Shown: positions 53,089 to 62,125 of the stretch, piece by piece
Layout: the number at the start of each line of letters is the position of its first letter
Position numbering within the stretch: the stretch's first letter is position 1
Assembly: GCF_003010965.1 (NCBI RefSeq)
Contig: NZ_PGGM01000003.1
Location: 248,001 to 312,000 of the forward strand
Direction of reading: 5' to 3'
Origin: Phyllobacterium sophorae
GTDB taxonomy: Bacteria > Pseudomonadota > Alphaproteobacteria > Rhizobiales > Rhizobiaceae
Length of the DNA stretch: 64,000 nt
Notes under the pieces: model-generated
Told to the model about the DNA's origin: nothing
The model's database searches: none
What the model saw: only the letters and a program-made list of their open reading frames with translations
Made by a program: the position numbers and the translations under genes

Positions 53089-54051
53089 CTACTGCATTTT
53101 GATTGGAGAGTTGCTCCCCCAATCAGGCATTTTGCTTGGGCTATCGCGACTCGCGCTGATGGCGGAGATGTGTTCCGGACCTATGCCGCAGCACCCGCCG
53201 ACGATAGTCGCGCCTTGTTCCACCCACCGGCCGACCCATTTCAGGTAGTTGTCCGGATCGAGATCCGCCCTGATTTCGGATATGCCCGCGTAGGGTTCGT
53301 CCGAAGGCGGTTCGGGCATAAAGGCATTGGCGTAGACGCCGAGACCTGCCGACGTATTTGACGATGCATCGATAACGCGGCGCGCCGCAAGAATGGCTTC
53401 GCTCATCACCTCAGGCTGACTGCAGTTGAAAAGAACAGCGTTTGCGCCTGCATCAAGGGTCACTGCAACAGCTTCCGCTACCGTTTCGCCTGACCGGAGT
53501 TCCGGCGGACCTGTCCGACCGTGCTCGTCCTTCAACGTATAGGACACGAAGATCGGAAGCCCACTATCCTTGACAACCGCGAGCGCCGTCAGGGCTTCCA
53601 AGGTGGAGCTTTGCGTTTCGATCAGCCAGACGTCGACGTGCGGAGCCAGACCTGCAACAAGGCTTGACAGAATGCGGGGTGCATCTTCGGCAATGAAATT
53701 GTCGGGCCGGTAGCTTTCAAAAAGCGGCGGCAAGGAACCCGCGACCAGCACGTTGTGCGGCGCGTTGTCCGCGACCTCACGTGCTAACCGGCCTGCCCTG
53801 TCAGCAAGCAGGCGGCCCTCATCCGCGAAGCGTTGCTCCCCGATCATGTGCGGCACCAAGCCGTAAGAATTGGTCGTGATGATCTCTGCTCCACTCTCCA
53901 CGTAGGCAGTATGTGCCCGGGTCACAAACGAGGGCGCTTCGATCAGTGACAGTGCCGACCACTCCGGCAGGCGGAACGGAGCACCAAGGCGTTCGAGCAG
54001 GCGACCCATGCCTCCGTCCAGGATAGTGAAGCCAATTTGCTTATTAGTCAT
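53089..54051 (-). CDS. homocysteine S-methyltransferase family protein
   Basis: 320 aa from ATG 54051, shortly after GGAGG. The barrel begins FTILDGGMGRLLERLG, and the zinc cysteines are present: Cys210 (FNCSQPE) and Cys287-Cys288 (GGCCG). This is the MmuM/BHMT type that methylates homocysteine from S-methylmethionine or a similar donor. It is the third gene of a minus-strand operon with an amino-acid binding protein and permease, which suggests that the operon imports a methylated sulfur amino acid such as S-methylmethionine. That substrate is inferred. Confidence 0.9.
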   Translation of the reverse strand: MTNKQIGFTILDGGMGRLLERLGAPFRLPEWSALSLIEAPSFVTRAHTAYVESGAEIITTNSYGLVPHMIGEQRFADEGRLLADRAGRLAREVADNAPHNVLVAGSLPPLFESYRPDNFIAEDAPRILSSLVAGLAPHVDVWLIETQSSTLEALTALAVVKDSGLPIFVSYTLKDEHGRTGPPELRSGETVAEAVAVTLDAGANAVLFNCSQPEVMSEAILAARRVIDASSNTSAGLGVYANAFMPEPPSDEPYAGISEIRADLDPDNYLKWVGRWVEQGATIVGGCCGIGPEHISAISASRDSPSKMPDWGSNSPIKMQ

Positions 54052-54061
54052 TTTTCCTCCG

Positions 54062-54916
54062 TCAAGCCCGCACAGTGAAATGGCCACGCCCGAATTTGAG
54101 TTCAAGCTTGTACTGCACGAGTTCGAGTGCAATCGAGAGCACCCAGTATATTGCCGCAGCGGTCAGCAGCATTTCCATATAATGATAGGTCGCCCGCCCG
54201 TAGGATTGGGCGAGAAAGTTCAATTCCCATAGGCCCATGATCGACACGAGCGACGAATCCTTCAGCATCGAGATAAACTGGGCTCCCGCCGGCGGTATGA
54301 TGACGCGCATGGCTTGAGGCGCAACAATCTTCCAGGCAATCAGACGGCCCGACAGGCCAAGCGCCATCGCCGCCTCACGTTGCCCTAGCGGCACGGAGGT
54401 AATGCCCGCGCGTATCGTTTCTGCGAGATAGGCGGCGTAGTTGAATGACAACGCCAATATTCCCGATGTCAGTCCGGAAAGAATGATGCCGAACTGCGGT
54501 AGCGCCAGATAGATCAGCAGCACCTGTACCAGGAGCGGAGTGCCGCGGAAGAAAGAGGCGTAGAACGTCGCCACCCCAAACGCGACAGGATTGGACGACA
54601 AACGTCCTAGTGCCGTCAGCACCGCTACCAGCAAGGCAAACACCATCGAAACAGCTGTAATTAGCAGTGTCAGCATCATCCCCTGCAGAAACCCGTCAGG
54701 AGACAGATGCAAGCCGAGCATGAACGGCAGCTTCTGTCCGATCAAGCCGAAGTCGAGCCCGAAATGTCCGAGCGCGGTCCCGAGTAATACCAGAAGCGAA
54801 CCCCAGGTAAGCCAAACCTTAAATCGGAAATTCGATGCGCTTGCTCCATGCGGAGACAGGAGCAATGCCGCCTCTCTTCCCTGCGCCGTCACGACGGACG
54901 TGGCTTCACTCGGCAT
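54062..54916 (-). CDS. polar-amino-acid ABC transporter permease, HisM/GlnP type
   Basis: 284 aa. After a cytoplasmic N-terminal extension the helices start at about residue 32. The HisMQ core shows FFRGTPLLVQVLLIYL and EAAMALGLSGRLIAWKIVAP. It overlaps the binding-protein gene by 11 bases and precedes the methyltransferase gene by 10 bases. Only one permease gene is present, so it probably acts as a homodimer. No ATPase gene is in the operon or elsewhere in the window for this family. Confidence 0.92.
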   Translation of the reverse strand: MPSEATSVVTAQGREAALLLSPHGASASNFRFKVWLTWGSLLVLLGTALGHFGLDFGLIGQKLPFMLGLHLSPDGFLQGMMLTLLITAVSMVFALLVAVLTALGRLSSNPVAFGVATFYASFFRGTPLLVQVLLIYLALPQFGIILSGLTSGILALSFNYAAYLAETIRAGITSVPLGQREAAMALGLSGRLIAWKIVAPQAMRVIIPPAGAQFISMLKDSSLVSIMGLWELNFLAQSYGRATYHYMEMLLTAAAIYWVLSIALELVQYKLELKFGRGHFTVRA

Positions 54917-55733
54917 ATTTTGTGATGTCCACGTGGAACCACTTATGCGATATCTTCGCCAGCGTTCCGTCGGCTTTAAGTTCGGTAATTACGCGCTTGA
55001 CCTCCGCATCCCATTCCGGATCGCCCTTGTCCGTCACCACGGCATTGGGTTCGGCAAAGAGCGGTTCTCCAAGCACTTTGATCTTGTGCGTGGCATCGAT
55101 CTGGCCCTGGGCGGTGCCGAGCGAGGCGACGATTGCGTCAAGACGTACGCCAGGGCCGAGTGCCAGGTTCTGAAAGTTGACGGTCTCATCACCGGGAACT
55201 GCCTGAACATCGCTGAAAGGAAACTCGACGGGCGGTTTGCCCGGAATAACGAAGTTCCGGTTGACATAAGCCTCATAGGACGAGCCTGTACCAACGCCGA
55301 CGCGCTTTCCTGAAATATCGGCAACCGACTTTATTTGATTTTCATCCTTGTTGACGACGAGCACTGCCGGAACGCTATAATAGACAACCGGGAAGTTCAC
55401 GACTTTCGCGCGCTCCTCGGTTGGCGTGGCCGACGAAATCGCCACGTCCCAGCGCCCAGCCCACTTGCCGCTGATGATGGTTTCCCAGCCCGGGGTCTCC
55501 AGCTTCAGCTTTACGCCCAACCGGTCGGCAAAGGCTTTCGCGACGTCCACATCGAAACCATCGAGTTCGTTCTTGTCGTTGATATAGCCAAAGGGAGGAT
55601 AGTCGTTGACCAGCACATCGACCACGACACCATTCTTGCGCACACGGTCCAGCGTCTCGCCGGCTAGAGCACTCGATGCCGAAAGGCCAGCGATCAAGAT
55701 GCCGAGTTGTAGTGCAGATCCAAATTTGCGCAT
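54906..55733 (-). CDS. amino-acid ABC transporter substrate-binding protein (family 3)
   Basis: 275 aa with a Sec signal peptide (MRKFGSALQLGILIAGLSAS, cleaved near ALAG). The family-3 pattern is clear: VDVLVNDYPPFGYINDKNEL, GFDVDVAKAFADRLGVKLKL, and GKRVGVGTGSSYEAYV in the hinge. It is first in the operon binding protein, permease, homocysteine methyltransferase. It should bind an amino acid in the periplasm; a methylated sulfur amino acid is a reasonable guess from the methyltransferase gene. Confidence 0.92.
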   Translation of the reverse strand: MRKFGSALQLGILIAGLSASSALAGETLDRVRKNGVVVDVLVNDYPPFGYINDKNELDGFDVDVAKAFADRLGVKLKLETPGWETIISGKWAGRWDVAISSATPTEERAKVVNFPVVYYSVPAVLVVNKDENQIKSVADISGKRVGVGTGSSYEAYVNRNFVIPGKPPVEFPFSDVQAVPGDETVNFQNLALGPGVRLDAIVASLGTAQGQIDATHKIKVLGEPLFAEPNAVVTDKGDPEWDAEVKRVITELKADGTLAKISHKWFHVDITKYAE

Positions 55734-56194
55734 TATCCGTCAACCCCTTTTGGCTATGAAACTCCGATCAACAAGCAATCGGCTCAGTCATGAGTTGATA
55801 GGCATCTGCAAATTCCAATAGAAGAACAGATTTTCCAGAATGATTGAAGTTCTTGAAAAAGCTGTCTGATTGTCCAGAACAACGACACGAGCAAAACACG
55901 CCCTTTTGCCTTCATCCGTGCCCGAAGAGCTGCAGGAGCCGTCGCCGATTCTACGCTCCTTGCAGAAGTTCCAGATCACGGATCTGAGGCAACAGTGAAT
56001 ACCGAAGTCTTGGCGAAGCTAGAAATCCCCGGCTCTTCCCGATCAAAGAACTCTCTCAATTTTTCTAGCATTGCCACGTGATCTGAAACAGATTTCCTTC
56101 AATCACAACGCTCCACTCAATATCGTTAGATCAGTGTTGTTCGCCAATTCGGTGCAACCATCCGAGAGTCGGCGCAATCTTACCGGAGTGAGCG
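55734..56194. other. divergent intergenic region
   Basis: 461 bases between the minus-strand binding protein and the plus-strand GNAT gene. It must hold the promoters of both operons. TTCCAGAATGATTGAAGTTC and TGTCCAGAAC around 55830-55885 share CCAGAA, but I see no strong palindrome and no gene. Confidence 0.4.
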
Positions 56195-56815
56195 ATGAAC
56201 ATAAGTGTAGTGAGGGAGCCAAGCGATCCTGGCGGCATTTCCAGCGCGCCCAAAAACGAGTTGATCCGCGTTGCCGGCGACCGCGATGCGCCCGCGTTGC
56301 TGGAACTTCTCCTCACTGCGTATGAGCCCCTTCGGGAAATGCAAATCCGCTTTTCCGCGACAACAGCCGATATCGAATTGGTACAGCGCACCATCAGACG
56401 TCACACGACCTTTGTTATCGAGCGCCACGGAACGATCATCGGAACTGTCTCAGTACGATTTCCCTGGCCGATGGGCGAAACCCATTTGACCAGCTACCCG
56501 TTCATCCACTGGTTTGCCGTGGCCCCGACGTTCAAGCGCCAGGCTGTCGGAACGACACTCCTCGATCATGTAGAGCTCAATTTTCTGCGCGATCAGATTA
56601 AGGCCCCCGCCGTTTATCTCGCTACGGCAACCCGCCATCCTTGGCTCGTGGGGCTTTACGAAAGGCGTGGATATGAAGGGTTCCACAAGCAAGTGAACCG
56701 GGGTGATGAGGTGCTCTACCTGCGAAAAATTCTCAACCCTGAAATCTATGACGACCTGGAAGTCCGCGAACACAAACACTTTGGCATCCATACCCCGACG
56801 GCGCTGCAAGCGTAA
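56195..56815 (+). CDS. GNAT N-acetyltransferase
   Basis: 206 aa from ATG 56195, four bases after GGAGTGAG. A single acetyltransferase domain with FVIERHGTIIGTVSVRFPW, IHWFAVAPTFKRQAVGTTLL (motif A) and LVGLYERRGYEGFHKQ at the end. It heads a plus-strand cluster with two binding proteins, two permeases, a double ATPase and a luciferase-like monooxygenase. Pairing of GNAT and luciferase-like genes recalls the S-cysteine salvage modules, so an imported amino compound may be acetylated before oxidation. The substrate is unknown. Confidence 0.85.
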   Translation: MNISVVREPSDPGGISSAPKNELIRVAGDRDAPALLELLLTAYEPLREMQIRFSATTADIELVQRTIRRHTTFVIERHGTIIGTVSVRFPWPMGETHLTSYPFIHWFAVAPTFKRQAVGTTLLDHVELNFLRDQIKAPAVYLATATRHPWLVGLYERRGYEGFHKQVNRGDEVLYLRKILNPEIYDDLEVREHKHFGIHTPTALQA

Positions 56816-56858
56816 CCGGCATCCGTGCGGCCACCATCTCGAACGAGGAAAACTGTGA

Positions 56859-58496
56859 ATGCCTATGAACAGACATCGCCTGAGTCCAGCCGCAGCAGTG
56901 CTAGCTGTTTCTCTCTCGCTTTTGGTCACCTCGGACATCCGAGCAGATACGGCCGGATCACCGGTCGAAGGAGGATCATTGACTTGGGGTGTTGAGACCG
57001 AACCAGCAACACTCAATCCTCATCTCAACGGACAAGCCAAGACCAAACTGCTGCTGCGTAACGTGTTCGAGTCGCTGCTTGCCCGAACCGCGGACGGCGG
57101 TTACGTGCCCTGGCTTGCCACCGGTTACAAGATTTCCGATGACGGACAGACATATGTCTTCAACCTTCGCGGCGACGTAAAATTCAGCGATGGCACTAAG
57201 TTAGATGCTGGGGCGGTGGTAACGAACCTGGTCAAACTCAAGGACCCGGCTTACTCTGGGAGCATCAGCGCTGGGCCCATCTCTCACTTGGCAGAGGCTA
57301 AAGCCCTGGATGATCTGACTATCGAATTAACTCTCAAGCAGCCCTACGCGCCCTTCCTTGAATTTGCATCAAGTCTTGAGATTGTCTCGCCTGCGGCATT
57401 TGCCTCGACACAGATGAAGTCAGGCGGGCCTGGCGTTGCAGGTACAGGACCCTTTATCCTCGATCGCTACACCAAGGGTCAGGAAATCCATTTCGTCAAA
57501 AATCCGGACTATCGGTGGGCACCCTCGACGGCTGCCCATCAAGGTCCAGCCTATCTCGATGAAGTCACGTATCGCTTTCTGCCGGAATCGTCCGTGCGCA
57601 CCGGGGCCCTCACGTCGGGACAAGTCGATTTGATAGAAGGAATTTCAGGAAACGATGCTTCGCTGTTCCGCGACAATTCCGAATTCAGCTATCAGAGCGC
57701 CTTGAACACAGGCACCCCCTATTCACTGTTCCTCAACTCGACTTTTGGGCCGACTGCGGATGTCAGGGTACGCAAGGCACTGATCGCCTCAGTCGACCTC
57801 AAGGCGGTACTGAAGTCGGTTTATCGCGGTGAACGAAAGCGGGCATGGGGAATTACCTCGCCGATCGACACGAAACTCTACGATGCCAGCATCGAGAGCA
57901 GCTACGGCAACGATCCAAAACTCGCTAATCAACTGCTCGACGACGCAGGTTGGACTGTACGTGACACTGGGGGTTATCGAAGCAAGGACGGCGAGCGACT
58001 GACAATCGAAATTGTGCAAGCGCAAGCCACGGTGCGCGACCAGCGCGATGTTTTATTGCTGGCATTGCAAGCTCAAGCGAAACAGCAGGCGGGCATTGAC
58101 CTACGCATTGCCTATGTCGACGCCGGAACTTACGCCGACCGTCGTTCCAGCGGAAAATTCGGCTCCATTCCCAATTCAAGGACTCCGGCTGGGGATGGAT
58201 ATGACATCGAATATCATTACCTGCCAATCGATCAGGGTGGATCGGTTAATTACAGCCGCGCTGCAGCTCCGGAGCTTTTGAATTGGCTGCAGGCTGCGTC
58301 ATCGACCTTGGATCAGAAGACGCGTTTTGACCTGTACGCACGCCTGCAGCGCTTCGCCATCATCGACCAGGGATATGCGCTGCCGCTTTATGTGCCTGAC
58401 GACCAGATCGCCGCTGCCGTCGCGGTACAGGGCGAAGGGTTTCGCCCGTTCCACCAACTGCCCGAAAATGCCTACGACATCTGGTTGAAACGGTAG
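56859..58496 (+). CDS. ABC substrate-binding protein, family 5 (first of a tandem pair)
   Basis: 545 aa with a Sec signal peptide (LSPAAAVLAVSLSLLVTSDI, cleaved near RADT). The mature start VEGGSLTWGVETEPATLNPH and TYVFNLRGDVKFSDGTKLDA are typical of DppA/NikA-like proteins. The next gene encodes a close paralogue: most of the two mature sequences is identical when aligned by eye. It lies 43 bases after the GNAT gene and is followed by the second copy and by dppBC/DF-type genes. The ATG chosen has GAGGAAA upstream; a second ATG six bases later is possible. Confidence 0.92.
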   Translation: MPMNRHRLSPAAAVLAVSLSLLVTSDIRADTAGSPVEGGSLTWGVETEPATLNPHLNGQAKTKLLLRNVFESLLARTADGGYVPWLATGYKISDDGQTYVFNLRGDVKFSDGTKLDAGAVVTNLVKLKDPAYSGSISAGPISHLAEAKALDDLTIELTLKQPYAPFLEFASSLEIVSPAAFASTQMKSGGPGVAGTGPFILDRYTKGQEIHFVKNPDYRWAPSTAAHQGPAYLDEVTYRFLPESSVRTGALTSGQVDLIEGISGNDASLFRDNSEFSYQSALNTGTPYSLFLNSTFGPTADVRVRKALIASVDLKAVLKSVYRGERKRAWGITSPIDTKLYDASIESSYGNDPKLANQLLDDAGWTVRDTGGYRSKDGERLTIEIVQAQATVRDQRDVLLLALQAQAKQQAGIDLRIAYVDAGTYADRRSSGKFGSIPNSRTPAGDGYDIEYHYLPIDQGGSVNYSRAAAPELLNWLQAASSTLDQKTRFDLYARLQRFAIIDQGYALPLYVPDDQIAAAVAVQGEGFRPFHQLPENAYDIWLKR

Positions 58497-58548
58497 ATCG
58501 AGGCCCAATTCAAAATCTCACTCTCATCTGCGTACAGGGAATTTCATC

Positions 58549-60183
58549 ATGGACCTTATCAAACACTCATTCAGGCTCGCTGCGGCTACGTTTGCGGTCT
58601 CAGCTTTGGTTTTTAGTACTTTCAACGCCAACGCCGCAGCGGACGGTCCCCCAGTACAGGGCGGTTCGCTTATTTGGGGCGTCGAAACGGAACCGGCGAC
58701 GCTCAATCCGCATCTCAATGGTCAGGACAAGACAAAACTGCTGCTGCGCAATGTCTTCGAAACACTCCTGGCACGAACCAAGGACGGTGGTTACCTGCCG
58801 TGGCTTGCAACTGGCTACAAGATTTCGGACGACGGCAAGACCTACACCTTCACACTCCGCGATGACGTTACATTCAGCAATGGAGAGAAGCTCGACGCCG
58901 CCGCAGTTGTGACAAACTTCACCAAGCTCAAAGATCCGGCCTATTCCGGCAGCGCCAGTTCAGGGCCAGTCTCCCGTCTGGCAGATGCCAAGGCATTGGA
59001 CGAACGGACGGTCGAACTGAGCCTCAAGGAGGTCTATGCGCCGTTCCTCGACTTCGCGTCGGGCCTCGAAATCATTTCTCCCGCATCATTTGCCTCGCCC
59101 CAAATAAAGTCAGGCGGTACCGAGATTACCGGTACTGGTCCATTCATCCTTGACCGCTATGCGAAGGGTCAGGAGATACACTTTGTCAAGAATCCGAAAT
59201 ACCAATGGGCTCCCTCAACAGCGGCGCATCGGGGTCCAGCATATCTTGACGAGGTGACTTACCGCTTCCTCTCCGAGTCCTCAGTTCGTGCCGGAGCCTT
59301 GACGTCAGGACAGGTGAACTTGATTGAAGGCGTCTCGGGTAACGATGCCGGATTGTTTCGCGATGATCCCGAATACAGCTACCAAAGCGCCCTGAACACC
59401 GGAACACCCTATTCGTTGTTCCTCAATACCACCTTTGGACCGACACAGGATGTGAAGGTTCGTAAGGCTTTGATCGCCGCGATCGATGTCGATGCTGTCC
59501 TGAAGTCGGTTTACCGGGGGGAACGCACTCGTGCGTGGGGCATTACCTCGCCGGTTGATACGCAACTCTACGACGCGAGTATTGAGAAGAGCTATGGCAA
59601 CGATCCCCAGCTCTCCAACCAGCTCCTCGACCAAGCGGGTTGGACCGCGCGAGACGCTGACGGCTATCGCACCAGGGACGGCCAGCGCCTGACGATCGAA
59701 GTGGTGCAGGCCCAAGCCACGGTCCGTGATCAGCGCGATGTGTTGCTGCAGGCGCTTCAGGCCCAGGCAAAACAGAAGGCGGGTATCGATCTGACGATTT
59801 CGTACGTCGACGCCGGCACATACACTGATCGGCGCGCTACCGGGAAATTCGGTTCCATTGCGAACTCCAATACACCGACCGATGGGATCGACATCGAATA
59901 TCACTACCTGCCAATCAAGCAGGGCGGTTCGATCAACTACAGCCGTGCATCGGCTCCGGAACTGTTGGGGTGGTTGCGGGCAGCCGCCTCGACACTCGAC
60001 CAGAAGAAACGTTTCGATCTCTACGCGCGCCTGCAGCGCTTCGCCATCATCGATCAGGCCTATGCTTTTCCGCTCTACGAGCCGGAAGATCAGATCGCCG
60101 CTTCCTCGCAGGTGCAGGGAGTGAGCTTCCGGCCCTTCAAGCAACTGCCGGAGAGCGCCTACGATGTCTGGCTTAGCAAGTAG
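58549..60183 (+). CDS. ABC substrate-binding protein, family 5 (second of a tandem pair)
   Basis: 544 aa, a paralogue of the preceding gene product over its full mature length; the signal peptides differ (FRLAAATFAVSALVFSTFNA, cleaved near ANAA). Shared blocks include WGVETEPATLNPHLNGQ, VTYRFL, YSLFLN and DLYARLQRFAIIDQ. The two proteins therefore probably bind related ligands and use the same permease. It follows its twin by 52 bases and precedes the DppB-type permease by 67 bases. Duplication with divergence is the simplest explanation. Confidence 0.92.
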   Translation: MDLIKHSFRLAAATFAVSALVFSTFNANAAADGPPVQGGSLIWGVETEPATLNPHLNGQDKTKLLLRNVFETLLARTKDGGYLPWLATGYKISDDGKTYTFTLRDDVTFSNGEKLDAAAVVTNFTKLKDPAYSGSASSGPVSRLADAKALDERTVELSLKEVYAPFLDFASGLEIISPASFASPQIKSGGTEITGTGPFILDRYAKGQEIHFVKNPKYQWAPSTAAHRGPAYLDEVTYRFLSESSVRAGALTSGQVNLIEGVSGNDAGLFRDDPEYSYQSALNTGTPYSLFLNTTFGPTQDVKVRKALIAAIDVDAVLKSVYRGERTRAWGITSPVDTQLYDASIEKSYGNDPQLSNQLLDQAGWTARDADGYRTRDGQRLTIEVVQAQATVRDQRDVLLQALQAQAKQKAGIDLTISYVDAGTYTDRRATGKFGSIANSNTPTDGIDIEYHYLPIKQGGSINYSRASAPELLGWLRAAASTLDQKKRFDLYARLQRFAIIDQAYAFPLYEPEDQIAASSQVQGVSFRPFKQLPESAYDVWLSK

Positions 60184-60250
60184 CGTGCCTTATTGATCAC
60201 ACCGCTTCCGCCAATTCTATTGACGGGGATCCGTACTGGAGCAAGACATC

Positions 60251-61252
60251 ATGACATTGGATAACCCAGCATTTATTGACGAGCTTCCATTAGGGTCCCC
60301 CAGCCGCATTGTTCGCTTCCGTCATTCGTTATGGTCGCGAGTACTGGGCCGCGTAGGATCAGGGGTTGTTGTCCTGTGGGCAGCAGTCACTCTGTCCTTT
60401 GCCAGTCTCCAGATAGCCCCTGGCAACATCGTCAACCTGCTGGTCGGTGACCAGCTTCCTACGCCTGAAGTGGAAGCGGCAATTCGTGCTGAATGGGGCC
60501 TGGATGAGCCGTTGATCGTCCAGTATCTGCGCTATCTGTGGCGGATTCTCCATGGTGATTTTGGTCGCTCATATGTCCTGCAAAGCGATGTTACGTCGTT
60601 GATATTGTCACAGCTTTGGCCAACCTTGAAGTTGACCAGTGCTGCCCTGGTTGTAGCCATTGTCTTTGCGGTCACCGCTGCTGTTCTCACTGCAGGGCGG
60701 CGCTGGCCGCGGCGTCTTGCGAGCGCGGCCGAGCTTGTGCTGGTCTCCACACCATCTTTTTGGCTCGGCATCGTCCTGCTTTTCGTTTTCAGTTTCACGC
60801 TCAAACTGTTTCCTGTCGCGGGCGATAAGAATTTTTCCTCGCTTGTGCTGCCCGCGCTCTCCTTGGGGTTGTCACTTGGTGCTGTTGTCAGCCAGGTCCT
60901 GCGCCAGGGACTTGAGAACGCCTTGGAGGAACCGTTTGCGTTGACGGTTCGCAGTTGGGGTTGCAGCGATTTAACGCTGCGGCTCAGGCACTGTTTGCGG
61001 CACGCGTCGCTTCCCGCAGTGACGTTAACTGGATGGCTGGTCGGTGGTTTGTTGAGTGGGGCGGTGATTACCGAACAGGTGTTCGGACGCCCTGGACTTG
61101 GCAAAGTGACCGTCGATGCGGTTCTTGGAAAGGACCTTCCGGTGGTCTTGGCTGTCGCGATCTTCTCCGCGTTGATCTACGTGGTGCTCAGCACCCTGGT
61201 CGACCTTCTCTATCTGTTTCTGGATCCGCGCCTGCGGACACGCAACCGCTGA
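60251..61252 (+). CDS. dipeptide-type ABC transporter permease, DppB family
   Basis: 333 aa. A cytoplasmic start of about 30 residues is followed by the first helix (VVLWAAVTLSFASLQIAPGN), the conserved RAEWGLDEPLIVQYLRYLWR block and the EAA-like loop near LTVRSWGCSDLTLRLRHCL. It is part of the plus-strand cluster GNAT, binding protein twice, B, C, DF, monooxygenase. The next permease gene starts 9 bases after its stop. Length and layout are normal. Confidence 0.92.
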   Translation: MTLDNPAFIDELPLGSPSRIVRFRHSLWSRVLGRVGSGVVVLWAAVTLSFASLQIAPGNIVNLLVGDQLPTPEVEAAIRAEWGLDEPLIVQYLRYLWRILHGDFGRSYVLQSDVTSLILSQLWPTLKLTSAALVVAIVFAVTAAVLTAGRRWPRRLASAAELVLVSTPSFWLGIVLLFVFSFTLKLFPVAGDKNFSSLVLPALSLGLSLGAVVSQVLRQGLENALEEPFALTVRSWGCSDLTLRLRHCLRHASLPAVTLTGWLVGGLLSGAVITEQVFGRPGLGKVTVDAVLGKDLPVVLAVAIFSALIYVVLSTLVDLLYLFLDPRLRTRNR

Positions 61253-61261
61253 GGATCCGAC

Positions 61262-62125
61262 ATGACCTTCCAAACGAGCGTCTCCCGGAAGCACCGCTGG
61301 CATGTACTTCCACTCCTGCTGAATAATGCTGGCCTGATCGCGTCGTTTATCTTTTTGGTGCTAGTGGCATCGGTAACGATCTCACCTGATTTGTTAAGTA
61401 GCTATGATCCGATCGCTGCCGATCCGATCCAGGCACAACTGCCGCCAACCTATGAGCATTGGTTTGGTACAGATCATCTCGGCAGGGATGTTTTCTCCCG
61501 AGTGCTCCATGGGGCACGTTATTCCCTGCTTATTGGCGTCAGTGCGATGTTGATCGCCGTTGTCGTCGGATCACTGCTTGGTCTGCTTTCCGGCCTTGCA
61601 CGCGGGTTTGTTGACGAGATCATCACGCGTTTTCTTGACGTGGTCTCGGCGTTCCCTGACTTGCTGTTGGCCCTGGTTCTGATATCGTTCACGGGTCCCG
61701 GCACCTTCAACCTGATTTTCGCCCTTGGTGTCGCGTCCATTCCCCGCTTCGCCAGAGTCGTACGCGGCCAGACATTTGTTGTCGCCGAATCCGGTTATGT
61801 GGAACAAGCGAAGACGTTCGGCCTGTCACGCACAACATTAATCTGGCGTCACATCCTGCCACATGCGATCGAACAGGTCCCAATTCTGGCTACAATTGGC
61901 CTTGGAACCGCGATCATCAGTGCGGCGGGGCTCAGTTTTCTTGGTATGGGACCGCAGCCGCCCACCCCTGAGTGGGGAGCCATGCTGTCGGAAGGCCGCA
62001 ACTATCTGCGCAACGCCTGGTGGATCGGCGTATGGCCCGGCCTTGCTATCACACTCACGGTTATCTCGGTAAGCGTGGTCGGCCGCAGATGGCAGGCGGC
62101 TTTTGAAGGACGGAGGCTGGTATGA
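61262..62125 (+). CDS. dipeptide-type ABC transporter permease, DppC family
   Basis: 287 aa. The DppC motif PTYEHWFGTDHLGRDVFSRVL follows the first helix (NNAGLIASFIFLVLVASVTI), and the EAA loop reads EQAKTFGLSRTTLIWRHILP. Its stop overlaps the start of the double-ATPase gene as ATGA. It completes the membrane part of the second dipeptide-type importer in the window. The substrate is not visible from sequence. Confidence 0.92.
   Translation: MTFQTSVSRKHRWHVLPLLLNNAGLIASFIFLVLVASVTISPDLLSSYDPIAADPIQAQLPPTYEHWFGTDHLGRDVFSRVLHGARYSLLIGVSAMLIAVVVGSLLGLLSGLARGFVDEIITRFLDVVSAFPDLLLALVLISFTGPGTFNLIFALGVASIPRFARVVRGQTFVVAESGYVEQAKTFGLSRTTLIWRHILPHAIEQVPILATIGLGTAIISAAGLSFLGMGPQPPTPEWGAMLSEGRNYLRNAWWIGVWPGLAITLTVISVSVVGRRWQAAFEGRRLV

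Noticed and set aside
59305-60144. 279-codon minus-strand frame inside the second binding-protein gene
   Set aside because: Shadow frame; the plus-strand gene is conserved with its tandem copy.
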